A stretch of 64,000 bases of DNA from Iris pallida (lineage: Eukaryota > Streptophyta > Magnoliopsida > Asparagales > Iridaceae), in the NCBI GenBank assembly GCA_029216955.1, contig JANAVB010029819.1, forward strand, positions 39,109,017 through 39,173,016, written 5' to 3'. The translations under genes and the position numbers were made by a program. The number at the start of each line of letters is the position of its first letter. Within the stretch, counting starts at the first letter, position 1. A model generated the notes under the pieces. It worked only from the letters and a program-made list of their open reading frames with translations. It was not told where the DNA came from and did no database searches. This document shows positions 10,756 through 21,144 of the stretch, in pieces.

Positions 10756-12537
10756 ATGGCAACTGTGAAGTTCACAAGTGAAGGCCAAGCCACAAATAGA
10801 CCTCCTCTATTTTATGGTACAAATTATACCTATTAGAAAACAAGGATGAGTTTTTTCTTGAAATCTCTAGACTTTGACTTATGGTCTATAGTTGTTGATG
10901 GCTATAAAAAGCCTTATCGTTTTCTTATTGAAGATGTTTTGGTTGAAAAACTACATGATAAGTATACTGACGAGAAAAAAAAGGCCAGTCTTGATGCACG
11001 TGCTATTAACACTTTATTTTATGCTTTAGACGCGACTGAATTTAACAGGGTGTCTATATGCACAACATCAAATGAAGTGTGAAAACTTTTTAAAGTAACC
11101 CACGAAGGAACAACACAAGTCAAGGAGTCAAAGATCTGTAGACTTACGTAGGAGTATGAGGCGTTCAAGATGAAGCCAAATGAATCTGTCACCCAGATGT
11201 TTACGAGATTCCTGGATATTGTAAATCCTTTGTCATCATTAGGCAAGGATTACAGTAACCATGAGAAGATTCATAAACTACTGCGAGCTCTCACAAAGAA
11301 CTGGATTTCAAAGGCTACAACAATTATTGAAGGAAACGATCTCTCAATAATGTCTCTTGAAACACTCATGGGTAAGCTACTCACTCACGAGCTGGAACTT
11401 CAAGACATTGAAGATGTTGCACCAAAGGAGAAGTCAGACAAGTCGATCGCTTTCAAGGCTCAACATAGAAGAACTGTAGAAGATGATTCTGACGACAGTG
11501 ACTCTGACACTGAGGATCAAGCTCCTATGGTGAAAAAATTTAAGAAGTTCATGAGGTTCAACTGAAAAACAAAAGACAACAACAGCAACAACAACGATGA
11601 AGATCTTATTTGCTTTGGCTATAAGAAGAAAGGACATATGAAGAAGGACTGTCCAACAGCATCATCATCAACTAGGAAGAACAACAGATATGATAAGAGC
11701 TACCTGAAGAAGTCTACGTTCCGAAGATATGCCAATACAAGAATATGGCATAAAAGTGAAGCTAGCGACTCAGAAGACGAGCAATCAGATGACGCTGGAA
11801 ACGTATGCTTGATGGCGTACGATCAGGTAACCACTAACCCCCTGTTTGATACATATGATGATTTTACCTTTTAGTAACTAGGAGAAGTCTTTACTGACCT
11901 CTTAGGGGATTATAGAAGACTGCATAGTAAATACCAGACCTCTAAGAAGGTACTCAAATAGTACAAAGGTGAAATAGGAACACTTACCGACCTACTAGCT
12001 AAGGTTAGAAGTAGTAATTGTTCTAGTGAGGAAGGTGAGCTTTCTTCTGTTAAACTGTTATTACACGAGACCCAAAGACTATCTGAAGAGAAGGACAAGA
12101 CCATTTCCCAATTAGAGGAAGACTTAATTAAAGAGAAGAAAAGTCTCCAGCAAGCTACTTTTAGAAATGATGTACTCACTGCTAAATATAGCTTGTTATA
12201 TGACACCTCGAAAAAGTTGGAAATTAGGATAGAAAAACAGCCTAAAGTTGTTGCTTCCTACTTTAACATGTGTCACTTACCGAATCATCGAAACACGGTC
12301 AAACCCAACACTTTCAGACCTAACCAAACCAAATCATTACCCAAGAAGACAAATAGGCATGCATTCTTTTACACTAGAAAACCTAGACCTACCAATAATA
12401 CACAACACTCTGCTTTCAACACTCAGTATGCTAGATGTCACTATTGTGGCACCATTAGTCATAGTTCTTCTTCATGTAGAGTTAGAAAGCTTGTTGATTT
12501 GAAAATCTGTGCATGGATACCAAAAACTACATACTAG
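10756..12537 (+). pseudogene. SIRE-1 gag with coiled-coil extension
   Basis: The ATG at 10756 opens the Copia gag, which meets a stop at about 10834 and others near 11080 and 11563. The body at 11170-11565 contains the UBN2-type segment (MKPNESVTQMFTRFLDIVN). A zinc knuckle at about 11620-11660 reads CFGYKKKGHMKKDC, with Tyr in place of the second Cys. A Lys/Glu-rich stretch at 11880-12240 is strongly predicted as coiled coil, as in Sirevirus gags. A second, canonical knuckle, CHYCGTISHSSSSC (CX2CX4HX4C), lies at about 12437-12480. Intact gag would form the capsid and bind RNA. Confidence 0.85.
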
Positions 12538-14719
12538 GACCCTACAAGAAATGGGTACCAAAGTTTTCATCTGTAAATTCTTTTATAGGTGAAATGCCCT
12601 CACATTCTAGAAGCAAATAGATCCTCGACAGCGGTTTCTCACAGCACTCGACCGGTGATGCTTCATTATTCGCAACACTGTCGGAGAAGAAAGAAGAATA
12701 CGTCTCCTTCGGCAATAATTTAAAAGGGTACATAATTGGTATTGGTAATATTGGTAAGGCTCCCTACCCTGTGATTAAAGATGTCTGTCTAGTTACCGAG
12801 TTAAAACATAATCTGCTCAGCATAAGTCATTTAGCTGATCACGGTTATGGTATTAACTTTGTCAAAGACAAATGTACTATAGTTGATAGCTCAACTGGTA
12901 GTGCTATATTTGAAGGTATCAGGGAAGACAATATATATGTTTTCTATCTGTTAGAAGTTGCTAATAAAGCAGGTAGATGCTTGATGGCCAAAAGTGGTGA
13001 GTGTCAACTATGGCACATGAGACTCGATCATGCAAACCTGGACTGAATTTCAAGACTATCCACAAAGAAGCTGGTACGAGGCTTACCAGATATTTCTTTC
13101 AAGAAGGATAAGGTATGTAGCGAATATAAAAAAAACAAAGCTACCCGATCCGCCTTTAAGCCCAAGAACGCTGTAAGTACCACTAGACCTCTACAATTGT
13201 TGTATATAGATTTATTTGGACCTAGTAAAATAGCTAGCCTAGGTGGTAAGTTATATGCATTTGTAATAGTAGATGATTTCTCTAGATACATGTGGGTATA
13301 TTTTTTTGCACGCAAGAACGATACATTATCAGAATTTGTCACCTTTTGCAAGAAGGTTCAAAATGAAAAAGGTTTCATGATCACTCGTATTCGAAGCGAT
13401 CATGGCGGCGAACTTGAGAATGTTGTGTTCAAGCAATTTTGTAACACACACGGTTATTTGTATGAATTCTCTTGCCCTAGGATTCTACAACAAAATAGAG
13501 TTGTGAAACGTAAGAACAGGACTCTATCCGAAATGGCTAGAGTAATGTTAAATCAGTTTAGTCTACCTAAATACCTATGGGTTGAAGCTGTAAATACAGC
13601 GTACTATGTTCTCAATAGGGTTCTAATTCAACCTATATCAAAGAAGACTCCCTATGAATTATGGTTTGATAGAATTCTCTCTGTTTCTTATTTCAAAGTA
13701 TTTGGTTGTAAATGCTTTATTCCTAATACTAAAGATAAATTAGGAAATTTTGACAAAAAGGCCGATGAAGGTATATTTTTAGGTTATATGGCGAAAAGCA
13801 AAGGTATGGAGTCTTCAACAAGAGAACGATGATCATCAAAGAATCAATAAATGTTAAATTTGACAAACTCAATCAACATTCTGTCGATGATGATGATGAA
13901 GACATAAGTACACCTAGTACTGCTCCTGCAGAACCCTCACACAAAGCACCAGCTGAGTCTCTAAGCAGATCACGTACAGAACCAGAAATCGGTACCAATA
14001 ATCCAGAGGATATGCCAAAAGAAAAAAGATTTTTGGCAGACCATCCAAAGGACTTGGTAATTTGTGAGATTACCAGAGGTGTAAGTACTCGTTCCTCTCG
14101 TAAAGATATAGCTTCATGTGTTGCTTTTATTTCACAGCTTGAACCCAAAAATATTAAAAAAGCATGTAGTTATAATTTTTCCTTAGATGTTATGCAAGAG
14201 GAATTGAACCAATTTGAACAGTATCAAGTTTGGAAACTTGTTTCCAAGCTCATTGATCATCCGGTCATTGGCACTCGCTGGGTATTCCGAAATAAACTGA
14301 ATGAGAATGGCTTAGTGACTCGTAACAAGTCTCGACTCATAGCTCAAGGGTACAATCAAGAAGAAGGTATCGACTACGACGAGACTTATGCCCCAGTTAC
14401 GAGATTAGAATCCATTCGCATGTTATGTGCATTTGCATGTTTTCATAATTTTAAGTTATTTTAAATGGATGTTAAAAGATTTTGGTCACATTTTGCCACA
14501 GCTCTGAACCTTAATCCAACTTGCATATCTATGAATCAATTGGCAGAAGTTTGGCTATAAGGTACATCGTCTAAATCTATTATCGGGATCTGCCGTAATA
14601 TTGTTTTTGCAATGGGCCTTTGGTTGATTTGGACTCAAAGGAATGCAGTGGTAAATAATGGCAAATTGATGAACCTGTATGAAATTATTTGTCGTGTCAC
14701 TTATAGCCTATAGAATTCT

Positions 14720-15325
14720 TTGCCAATATTTAATTCAGCAGAGGAGATTTCGGTGGCAGATAGTAATGCTTTGGGGGCTCTTCAAATTTACTTATCAAAA
14801 TATTCTGCCGTCAATAGCACTTGGAGTAAATGGTGTCCGCCAATTGTGGGGCTCAAATTAAATATGTTTGGTTTGGTGGGTAAGGATGATAACAGTTCGG
14901 GAGGTGGCATCATTAGAGGATCTATTGGACAGCTTGTGCTTGCATTCTATAAATTCTTCAGAAAAGGAACAAATCTGATGGCTGAGCTTAATTCGATTTT
15001 TACTGGCTTAAGCATCTGTGTTCAAGAAACTATGGTGATTGATCAGATTGAGACTAGCTCTAAAAGTCTCTTTGATGTTCTAAAATGCAAGGTGCCGACT
15101 CCGTGGAGGGCTATATATCAGTTTAGAAGGGCACAACAATTTCTTAAAGGGGATAATAGAATCTCTTTGATCTGTAAGGAAGCTAATCGTCTAGCCCAGG
15201 CATTAGCTTCCCAGGCCCTTATCACTCTTGATGAGAAGCAATTTTCTTCGCCAATGGACTTGCCTAGAGACATCGCTCAGATTTTGACAGCAGATCAGAT
15301 CGGTACTCTAGTATTATGCAAGTAG
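14720..15325 (+). pseudogene. LINE ORF2 C-terminal RNase H-like domain
   Basis: The frame of 201 codons matches the RNase H (RVT_3) domain found at the C-terminus of many plant L1 ORF2 proteins. It has the DDNSSGGGIIR turn, a MAELNSI segment with the conserved Glu, and a late EANRLAQALASQAL helix. The first catalytic Asp, expected in a N.DGS motif, is replaced: the sequence reads NMFGLVG. Upstream (14560-14700) a WLIWTQRNA segment marks the end of the zf-RVT region in another frame. It is not functional. Confidence 0.75.
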
Positions 15326-15552
15326 TTACTTTGGTTAACCTTTGTAGCCAGTTGGCATATGTGGAAAGGGCTATCTCCCTCCCACTTTTCTCTCTGATTT
15401 TCTTTTCTTTTATTGTAGCCACTTCAGGCACCTGTAGAAAGGGCTATCTCCCTCCCATTTGTAAAAGTAAGGGCAATCTTCCTGCTTCCATGTTTAGTTT
15501 TTGAGTATCAATAAAGGCTATGGCCCCCACGTGTACGTGGTATACCTGCAAA

Positions 15553-15556
15553 CAAA
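15553..15556. other. LINE/Copia 3' junction
   Basis: The last LINE bases (CAAA) abut the second TSD copy at 15557. The Copia pol frame then continues into STFLNSFIKE. Confidence 0.6.
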
Positions 15557-16807
15557 GGATGTTAAAAGTACATTTTTGAATAGTTTTATAAAAGAAAAAG
15601 TTTATGTAGCTCAACCTCCAGGTTTTACTGATTTTAAAAATCCTGATTATGTTTTCAAGTTAAAGAAGGCATTACACGGTTTAAAATAAGCCCCTCGTGC
15701 TTGGTACGATCATTTGAGTTCTTTTCTACTTCACAATAGCTTTTTAAAAAGGAAGGTTGATACTACACTATTTATAAAGTCTTTTAATATCAATCTTCTT
15801 TTGATTCAAATTTATGTAGATGATATCATTTTTGGATCTACTGATGAATCTCTTTGTCAAGAATTTTCAAAGTGTATGCAGAATGAGTTTGAGATGAGCA
15901 TGATAGAAGAGCTGAAATTCTTTCTCGGACTGCAAATAAAAAAACCAGCAATAGGACGTTCATAAATCAAGCCAAGTACACAAAAGCTTTATTAAAAAAG
16001 TTCGATCTAGAAGCTGTCAAACCACTTGGCACTCCAATGGCAACTTCAACCAAGCTTGATATTGATGAAAAAGACAAACCTATCGACATACATAAATATC
16101 GAGGTATAATTGGTAGTTTACTTTACTTAACTGCTAGTCGACCAGATATAATGTTTAGTGTTTGCTTGTGTGCACATTTTCAAGCCAATCCTAAGGAATC
16201 ACATCTGTGCACAGTTAAGCGTATCTTCCAATACCTTAAAGGCACTTTTTCTGTCGGCTTATGGTATCCAAAAACCATATCGTTTGACCTAATCGGTTAT
16301 TCGGACACTGATTTTGTTGGATGCAAAGTAGATAGAAAAAGTACCAGCGATACATACCATTTCTTAGGCAAAGCTTTAGTCTCTTGATATAGTAAGAAAC
16401 AAAATTCTGTCGCATTATCAACAACTGAGGCTGAGTATATCGCCGCAGGACGTTGTTGTGCACAAATTTTGTGGATGAAGCAAACCTTAGAAGACTTTGG
16501 CCTACTATACACATACATACCCATTTTCTGTGACAACACTAGCACTATCAATTTGACTAAGAATCCAGTATGTCACTCTCGCACTAAACATATCGAGATT
16601 TGACCTCATTTTCTTAGAGATCATCAACAAAATGGAGATATCAACCTTGTATACATAGACACAAAGAATCAATAAGCTGATATCTTCACAAAACCTCTAG
16701 CAGAAGATCGTTTCAATTATTTAAGTCGAGAATTAGGAATTTTAGATGTCAATAATATTAATTAATTTTATTTTATACAATTATTTTCCAATACTCAAAA
16801 ACTGTTT

Positions 16808-16920
16808 TTGAGACAAGCCTACAAAGGGTCTGTCTGTCACCACGACTACGGTCGAAGCGAAGCGATATTTAATTATTCCCCGGTGAACTCCCGTTAGTTG
16901 GGACAGTACCTCTGCAGGTA
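16808..16920 (+). other. Conserved noncoding block between pol and env-like ORF (SIRE-1)
   Basis: This block contains ACAAGCC, AAAGGGTC, GCGAAGCG and a CCGTTAGTTGGGAC segment. The same elements occur in the same order between pol and env-like ORF in SIRE-2 (24545-24655, minus strand). No ORF runs through it. It could be an RNA structure, a splice region or a cis-acting element. Confidence 0.5.
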
Positions 16921-17079
16921 ATCTGAAACAGTCGCTGTGTAACAAAATTTAATTTGTAAAATAATATTAATTATATTAATTGAAATTTAAAATTACTAAA
17001 CTTAGAATTAAATAATTGAAAGGGGATGATGAAAAGGATATGGCCCATAAATTTTTTTTTCAAAAATTTATCAAAAGAA

Positions 17080-17136
17080 CCCTAGGCGAACTCGACCCGA
17101 GTTCGGCCCGAATTCTGTTGGCGGTATATGTTTTTA
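17080..17136 (+). promoter_or_regulatory. LTR-like promoter block upstream of the SIRE-1 env-like ORF
   Basis: The order CCCT...GAAC...CC.GAGTTCGGCCCGA.TTC...GTTGGCGGTATAT is the same as in the U3 of the SIRE-1 LTR at 9959-10025. It is followed by a CT-rich leader (17140-17190) and by a possible short intron (GTATAACTC at 17321 to TTTTATCAG at 17351) before the ATG at 17364/17373. This looks like a promoter and leader for a subgenomic RNA. No such block precedes the SIRE-2 env-like ORF. Confidence 0.45.
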
Positions 17137-17363
17137 AGTCAGAACCGGAGGTCTCCTCTTCTTCATCTCTTCCAAACTTCTCTCACAGCAGCAGCAGCCG
17201 CCCGAAAGCTTTTCTAAACCCTAAAAAATCTCCAACCCATTGCTTCTATTCCACTTGAAGATCTCTATCCAAGTTTTGGATTCGTGCAGAGAATTTATGT
17301 CTCTACAACATACTTCTGGAAGGTATAACTCTCTCCTTCAATTTTATCAGTTTCTATTCAAAT

Positions 17364-18380
17364 TTGGGAGAAATGCCTAAGAGATTCACTCCTTCCAAGA
17401 GGAAGAAAACCAATACCAGTGAAGAGGCATCGTCTTTGAATCCACCAGTGGATTCACACTTTTCCCAGGTCCAATTGGCCGACGGTGCATACAATGAGTT
17501 TTATTTTGAAACTCATGACCAATCATTGCTATGGTATGGTGATTTTATCATGCGCAACATATGCACTGGCGCCCCGATTAAGTGGACTGTGTTTTCTAAC
17601 CACCGTCCTTACTTTGAGGCATTAGGGCTATACCGACTTGTCATTAAAAAATTCCCTATAGATACTAATGCCATTAGATTGTTTACTGCAACTTTGTGTT
17701 CGACACTTTTGATGTTAAGACTCATGTCAAAGGTATTAACATCGAGTTCAATGATGTCTTGTTAGCAGAAATCCTTAGTATTCCTAGCGAAGGTGCCCCA
17801 CTCGATGATATCACTGATTTTTATTTTTTCGATGGCAGACTCTTTTCAGCTTCAAGAACGATCTTGTGCACCTGTACGGGTTCGTTCTGGAAAGTTCAAG
17901 GCTGCAAACATGAATGTGTTTAACTATGAGTTACATCGCATCATTTATTCTACTATTCTTCCAAAATCTACTTCAAAAGATGATGTTACAAATCTTGAAT
18001 TATCTGCCCTCTACCACATCATCAAGGGAATTCTATTTTCGGTTCCCAAGACTATTATCCAGATGATGGGACGATTTCGCACAAGAGATCGAAATCTTTT
18101 TTATGCGATGTTCATTCCACGCATCTTTCAGCGATTTAACATCGATCTGTCTACTTCTGCTCTGGACCCTGAGCCCAAGTACCTCCAGTTATCTCGTCAT
18201 AGTGTTGCCGCACCTCCTACTGCACCTACCCCATATCTTCAGGATTACCCTATGTATTTTGAGGGTATCCATCAGCACCTTTCTGATCTCCAGACATTCA
18301 TTACTGACACATCCAGGGAACGCGAGTTCCGTAATATGACTCAGTTTCAGGCACTAGCCAACTCCTTCGCTGATCTTTGA
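17364..18380 (+). pseudogene. SIRE-1 env-like ORF (extra ORF after pol), two frameshifts
   Basis: The frame opens at 17364 (MGEMPKRFTPSKRKK, a basic start), moves to another frame near 17696 and returns near 17830, then runs to 18380. Segments such as FNYELHRIIYSTILPKSTS and a long C-terminal helical region match the SIRE-2 counterpart (YFYELYRIIFSTILPKAGS). The protein belongs to the class found downstream of pol in Sireviruses and annotated as env-like or putative plant transposon protein. I see no convincing signal peptide or transmembrane segment, so an envelope role is not supported by this copy. Confidence 0.75.
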
Positions 18381-18619
18381 TTTGCTCAGACTGGACATTC
18401 TGCCAGTTCTCTTCCCCGAGATCCAGCTGTCTTCTGTTACCGCTATGAGGATGAGGCGGTACATACTCTCTTTCAGCTCGGTAACATTTATGACTGGTAC
18501 CATGGTTCGGGTGCTACTCCACACACCTCTGGAGCTAGCACTTCTGGAGCTGGTCCATCCATACATAGTGGACGTGCTAACACTGCAGATGATGATGATG
18601 ATGAGGATTTGTGATTTAG

Positions 18620-19146
18620 ACGTACTGCATTTTGTCTAGATGATCACTTGAGACTTTGATTATGTCTTTGTTACTTGGAAATGCTCCGACATTCTAAGAT
18701 ATCATTAGTACTCTATCCTTTTAGTTTCTTTTGCACTGAGATTGTGTTTGTCTGAGATGATATTCTGTGAACATGTTTTATGCTTTCTTTAGCATATTTT
18801 TATTCAGTTTAATATTATTCCATATTCCTCACAGCACGCTCTCTTTATGCTTCAATATTAACTGGATGTGAAATATAAATTGCCTGTGAAATGTTGTTTT
18901 TCTATTTATTATGTTTATATTTCTTCAACAATTGTTTCTTATGCATATATTGTAGGGGAGCTTCTCTCTTTGCAATTAATCTGCTAAGTGACAACGAGGG
19001 AGAAATAGGATCTAACATCTACTGCAGGATACAGGAACATTTTTTTCAGGATACGGTACAATTTGCAATTTTGATCATCTTTCAAATCTTATCGATCAAA
19101 GATGTTATATCGGTCAAGGTTTGTCAATTATCAAAATGGGGGAGAT
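18620..19146 (+). other. SIRE-1 3' noncoding region with polypurine tracts
   Basis: Three purine-rich motifs lie before the 3' LTR: TAGGGGAGC at about 18953, CGAGGGAGAAATAGG at about 18995, and AAAATGGGGGAGAT directly at the LTR (19132-19146). The last is the primer for plus-strand synthesis. Several PPT-like copies are typical of Sireviruses. No supported gene lies here. Confidence 0.7.
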
Positions 19147-20209
19147 TGTTGGCCTATTGGTCATGGTCAAACCTGATTTTAATAATTAATTAAACTCTGT
19201 CTCGATATATGGGCTACTTAAAGATGTTTTGGACTCTTGGACACTGCTAGAGAATAGCTATCCGATTTATTCAAGACCGAAGCTATGTTTGCCACTCGAG
19301 TTTGTATTTCTTTTATGCAATGTATTTTCATTTTTTATTGAGTCTAGGAATATATTGTACACCGAGTAGTACTGGCAAATAGGCTACCCTAAAAATGTTT
19401 TCAAAAATATCCCATGTTTTGAAAAACAGCTCCCTATTTACAAAAAGCTCCTAACTGCTTAAAACTATTTCAAACAGACCAAAAATCAATTTGCAAAAAT
19501 CTTGACTAAACCCTGACAAAATTCGGCCAGAGTTTGGCCTGAGTTCTGTTAGTGGCCGTTGTGTTATGAATGTTTGAAAACTTGGTCTCCCTGTAGTTAC
19601 GAATTTTTACGAGATTTTTTCATAGAGTTTTGTCCGAATTTTGCCCGTATTCTACCAGAGTTCTGTCTTTGGAAAAACTATAAATAGAGAAATATTTCGA
19701 TCATTTCAATACACCAATTCACTTTCATCTCTTCTCTCTAAAGCCTACTGTTGTATTCCAAAGAGTTCTAAGCTTTATTTTTCAAATCCTAAGCCAGTTA
19801 CAATCCTCTAGTCGATTTGTCAGTGCGGTACGGTCTAGAAGCTTCAGAACGATTGTAATCAGATGTTTGATTGAAGAAAGACTCTTTACAATTGAAGTTG
19901 GTCGAGTACTTCGTATCAAAGCTCGCATTTGTAGAAGTTGCAAGAACTTCGTATGAAAACTAGCAGTTTATTCCAATAGTAGATTCAACTAGAAGTTAGA
20001 TTTCTTCTGACTGGACTAATCCTCAAAAGAGGGAAACCAGTATACATCGTCGTCTTTGCGTTTGCATTCTAATCTCTACTTTTACATTATTTATTTGTGA
20101 TATATATTGTCGATGTGATCTTGCTGCTAACTTTTTAAATTAGCTATATTCTGCTGCCTACTCTATTCACCCCCTCTAGAGTATTGTGCTTTACAAATAT
20201 GTTCCTACA
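19147..20209 (+). repeat. SIRE-1 3' LTR
   Basis: It starts TGTTGGCC after the PPT and ends CCTACA, then the TSD TAGGA (20210-20214). It shares its whole length with 9594-10665. TATA box CTATAAATAG at 19678-19687. Confidence 0.92.
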
Positions 20210-20214
20210 TAGGA
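20210..20214. repeat. SIRE-1 target-site duplication, right copy
   Basis: TAGGA, identical to 9589-9593. CACTA-A sequence resumes after it. Confidence 0.9.
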
Positions 20215-20333
20215 GGCGAGGGACCGGCACCGTCATCCACTAACGGAGTACCACTCCATCCACTGGTGGAACCTCTACCTCCATGAGATACTCCTCTACC
20301 GCCACGGTAGTATGATCCTCTGCGTCCTGCCAT
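20215..20333 (-). pseudogene. CACTA-A second gene, 5' exon (RGG-rich)
   Basis: The minus-strand ATG at 20333 opens MAGRRGSYYRGGRGVSHGGR, a Gly/Arg-rich start of RGG-box type that could bind nucleic acid. The frame runs into the SIRE-1 insertion at 20214 and continues at 9593 as the Pro/Ser-rich part. In CACTA-B the matching exon also begins MAGRGRA (near 48070). Confidence 0.6.
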
Positions 20334-20358
20334 ACTTGATAGAAATAGATATCTACAA

Positions 20359-20505
20359 GATAATAACCATATATTTAACATATCACAGTTTATAAAAAAA
20401 ATAGGCCCGGAGCAACCCTCTGTTGAATTTCTAGATAATAACCATGCATTTAACATATCACAGTTTATAAAAATAGACCCGGAGCAACCCTCCGTTGAAT
20501 TTCTA
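20359..20505. repeat. Tandem duplication of about 75 bases in CACTA-A
   Basis: Two near-identical units (20359-20433 and 20434-20505) start GATAATAACC and end GTTGAATTTCTA, followed by a partial third. A related piece (GGAGCAACC.TCCG.xGAATTTC) occurs at 7481-7504 in the left part of the same element. Confidence 0.8.
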
Positions 20506-20708
20506 GATAATAACCAAGTCTAGATAATAGCATCCAAAAACATCCAAGTCTAGATAATAACCATGTTTAGAAAATAAGAAGCATCAATAGTTGTAAAAAT
20601 ATCCAAGTCTAACCTAGAAATAAGTCTATAAAAAATAAATTCGGTCAAAAGTTATAACATACTGCTCTACCCTCTATGCAGGCACAGAGAGATCTCCCTC
20701 CTCGACTA

Positions 20709-21008
20709 CTATGCATAAATAGGATCCACGCCAGCAAGATCAATATCCATAGGAGCTAGATGACTGGAACTCCTGATGCAACTGCCTTCTAGTGCTACCT
20801 CCTCCTTCACAGCTATCTTGGCTTTAGGAATGACTTCCTCTTTAATAGTAGGAGGAAGTTCTTCCTTGACCTTCATCTCTGCTTTAGGTGCCACTACCTC
20901 CTCAGCAGCAGGAGGAAGCACTACCTCCTTAGCAGCAGGAGGTACCACTACCTCCTCAGCAGCCATCCGTGCCTCTCTCAAGTGACGTGCTCGGGTCATA
21001 GGTGCCAT
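20709..21008 (-). CDS. Hypothetical low-complexity ORF in CACTA-A
   Basis: A 99-codon frame between the transposase and the second gene. It begins MAPMTRARHLREARM and continues with repeated Glu-Val-Val / Pro-Pro-Ala-Ala and Lys-Glu-Glu units, encoded by imperfect tandem repeats at 20870-20970. No known domain is recognised. It could be an exon of the second gene or a chance frame in repetitive DNA. CACTA-B has no clear counterpart. Confidence 0.3.
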   Translation of the reverse strand: MAPMTRARHLREARMAAEEVVVPPAAKEVVLPPAAEEVVAPKAEMKVKEELPPTIKEEVIPKAKIAVKEEVALEGSCIRSSSHLAPMDIDLAGVDPIYA

Positions 21009-21144
21009 CTGGATAGCTTGATGGAAACATAGAGATTAATTAGTAATTAAACAAAATGACAGTATTAGACGTGTAATGTGGAAGATTTATTGTTGCATGG
21101 AGATTAATTAGTGGTTAAACATATTTTACATTTGATTTTATTTT

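Larger units (their letters stand above)
14467..15568 (+). mobile_element. 5'-truncated LINE with 12-bp target-site duplications
   Basis: GGATGTTAAAAG occurs at 14467-14478 and again at 15557-15568. The Copia RT sequence before the first copy continues after the second. The insert of about 1078 bases therefore arrived by target-primed integration, with a 12-bp TSD. It holds only the 3' end of a plant L1 ORF2 and a 3' UTR with an AATAAA signal at about 15511. The tail before the TSD (GCAAACAAA) is short rather than a long poly(A). Confidence 0.88.
12541..16765 (+). pseudogene. SIRE-1 pol (protease, integrase, RT, RNase H), broken by a LINE
   Basis: Copia order is kept. The protease has the active site ILDSG near 12616. 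The integrase zinc-binding part is at about 13010-13130 and the catalytic core at 13197-13560, with VIVDDFSRY and RSDHGGE. At the third catalytic position the sequence reads VVKRKN, where SIRE-2 has VVEQKN, so Glu is replaced by Lys. There is a frameshift near 13805-13829. RT starts in 13829-14464, is interrupted by a LINE at 14479-15556 and resumes at 15569, with YVDD at about 15812. RNase H ends at 16765. Stops occur at 13044, 14462, 15687, 16385 and elsewhere. Confidence 0.9.
9594..20209 (+). mobile_element. SIRE-1: Sirevirus-type Copia retrotransposon, about 10.6 kb
   Basis: Two LTRs of about 1.07 kb (9594-10665 and 19147-20209) in the same orientation, flanked by the 5-bp TSD TAGGA. A Met-tRNA primer-binding site follows the first LTR and a polypurine tract precedes the second. 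Between them lie gag with a coiled-coil extension, pol in Copia order (protease, integrase, RT, RNase H), and an extra ORF downstream of pol. This layout is characteristic of Sireviruses. The element is inactive: it has many stops, frameshifts, an integrase active-site change and a LINE insertion in RT. Confidence 0.92.

Noticed and set aside
17364..18380. Host gene captured between pol and LTR in SIRE-1
   Set aside because: A related ORF sits in the same place in SIRE-2, so it belongs to the element lineage rather than to a recent capture.
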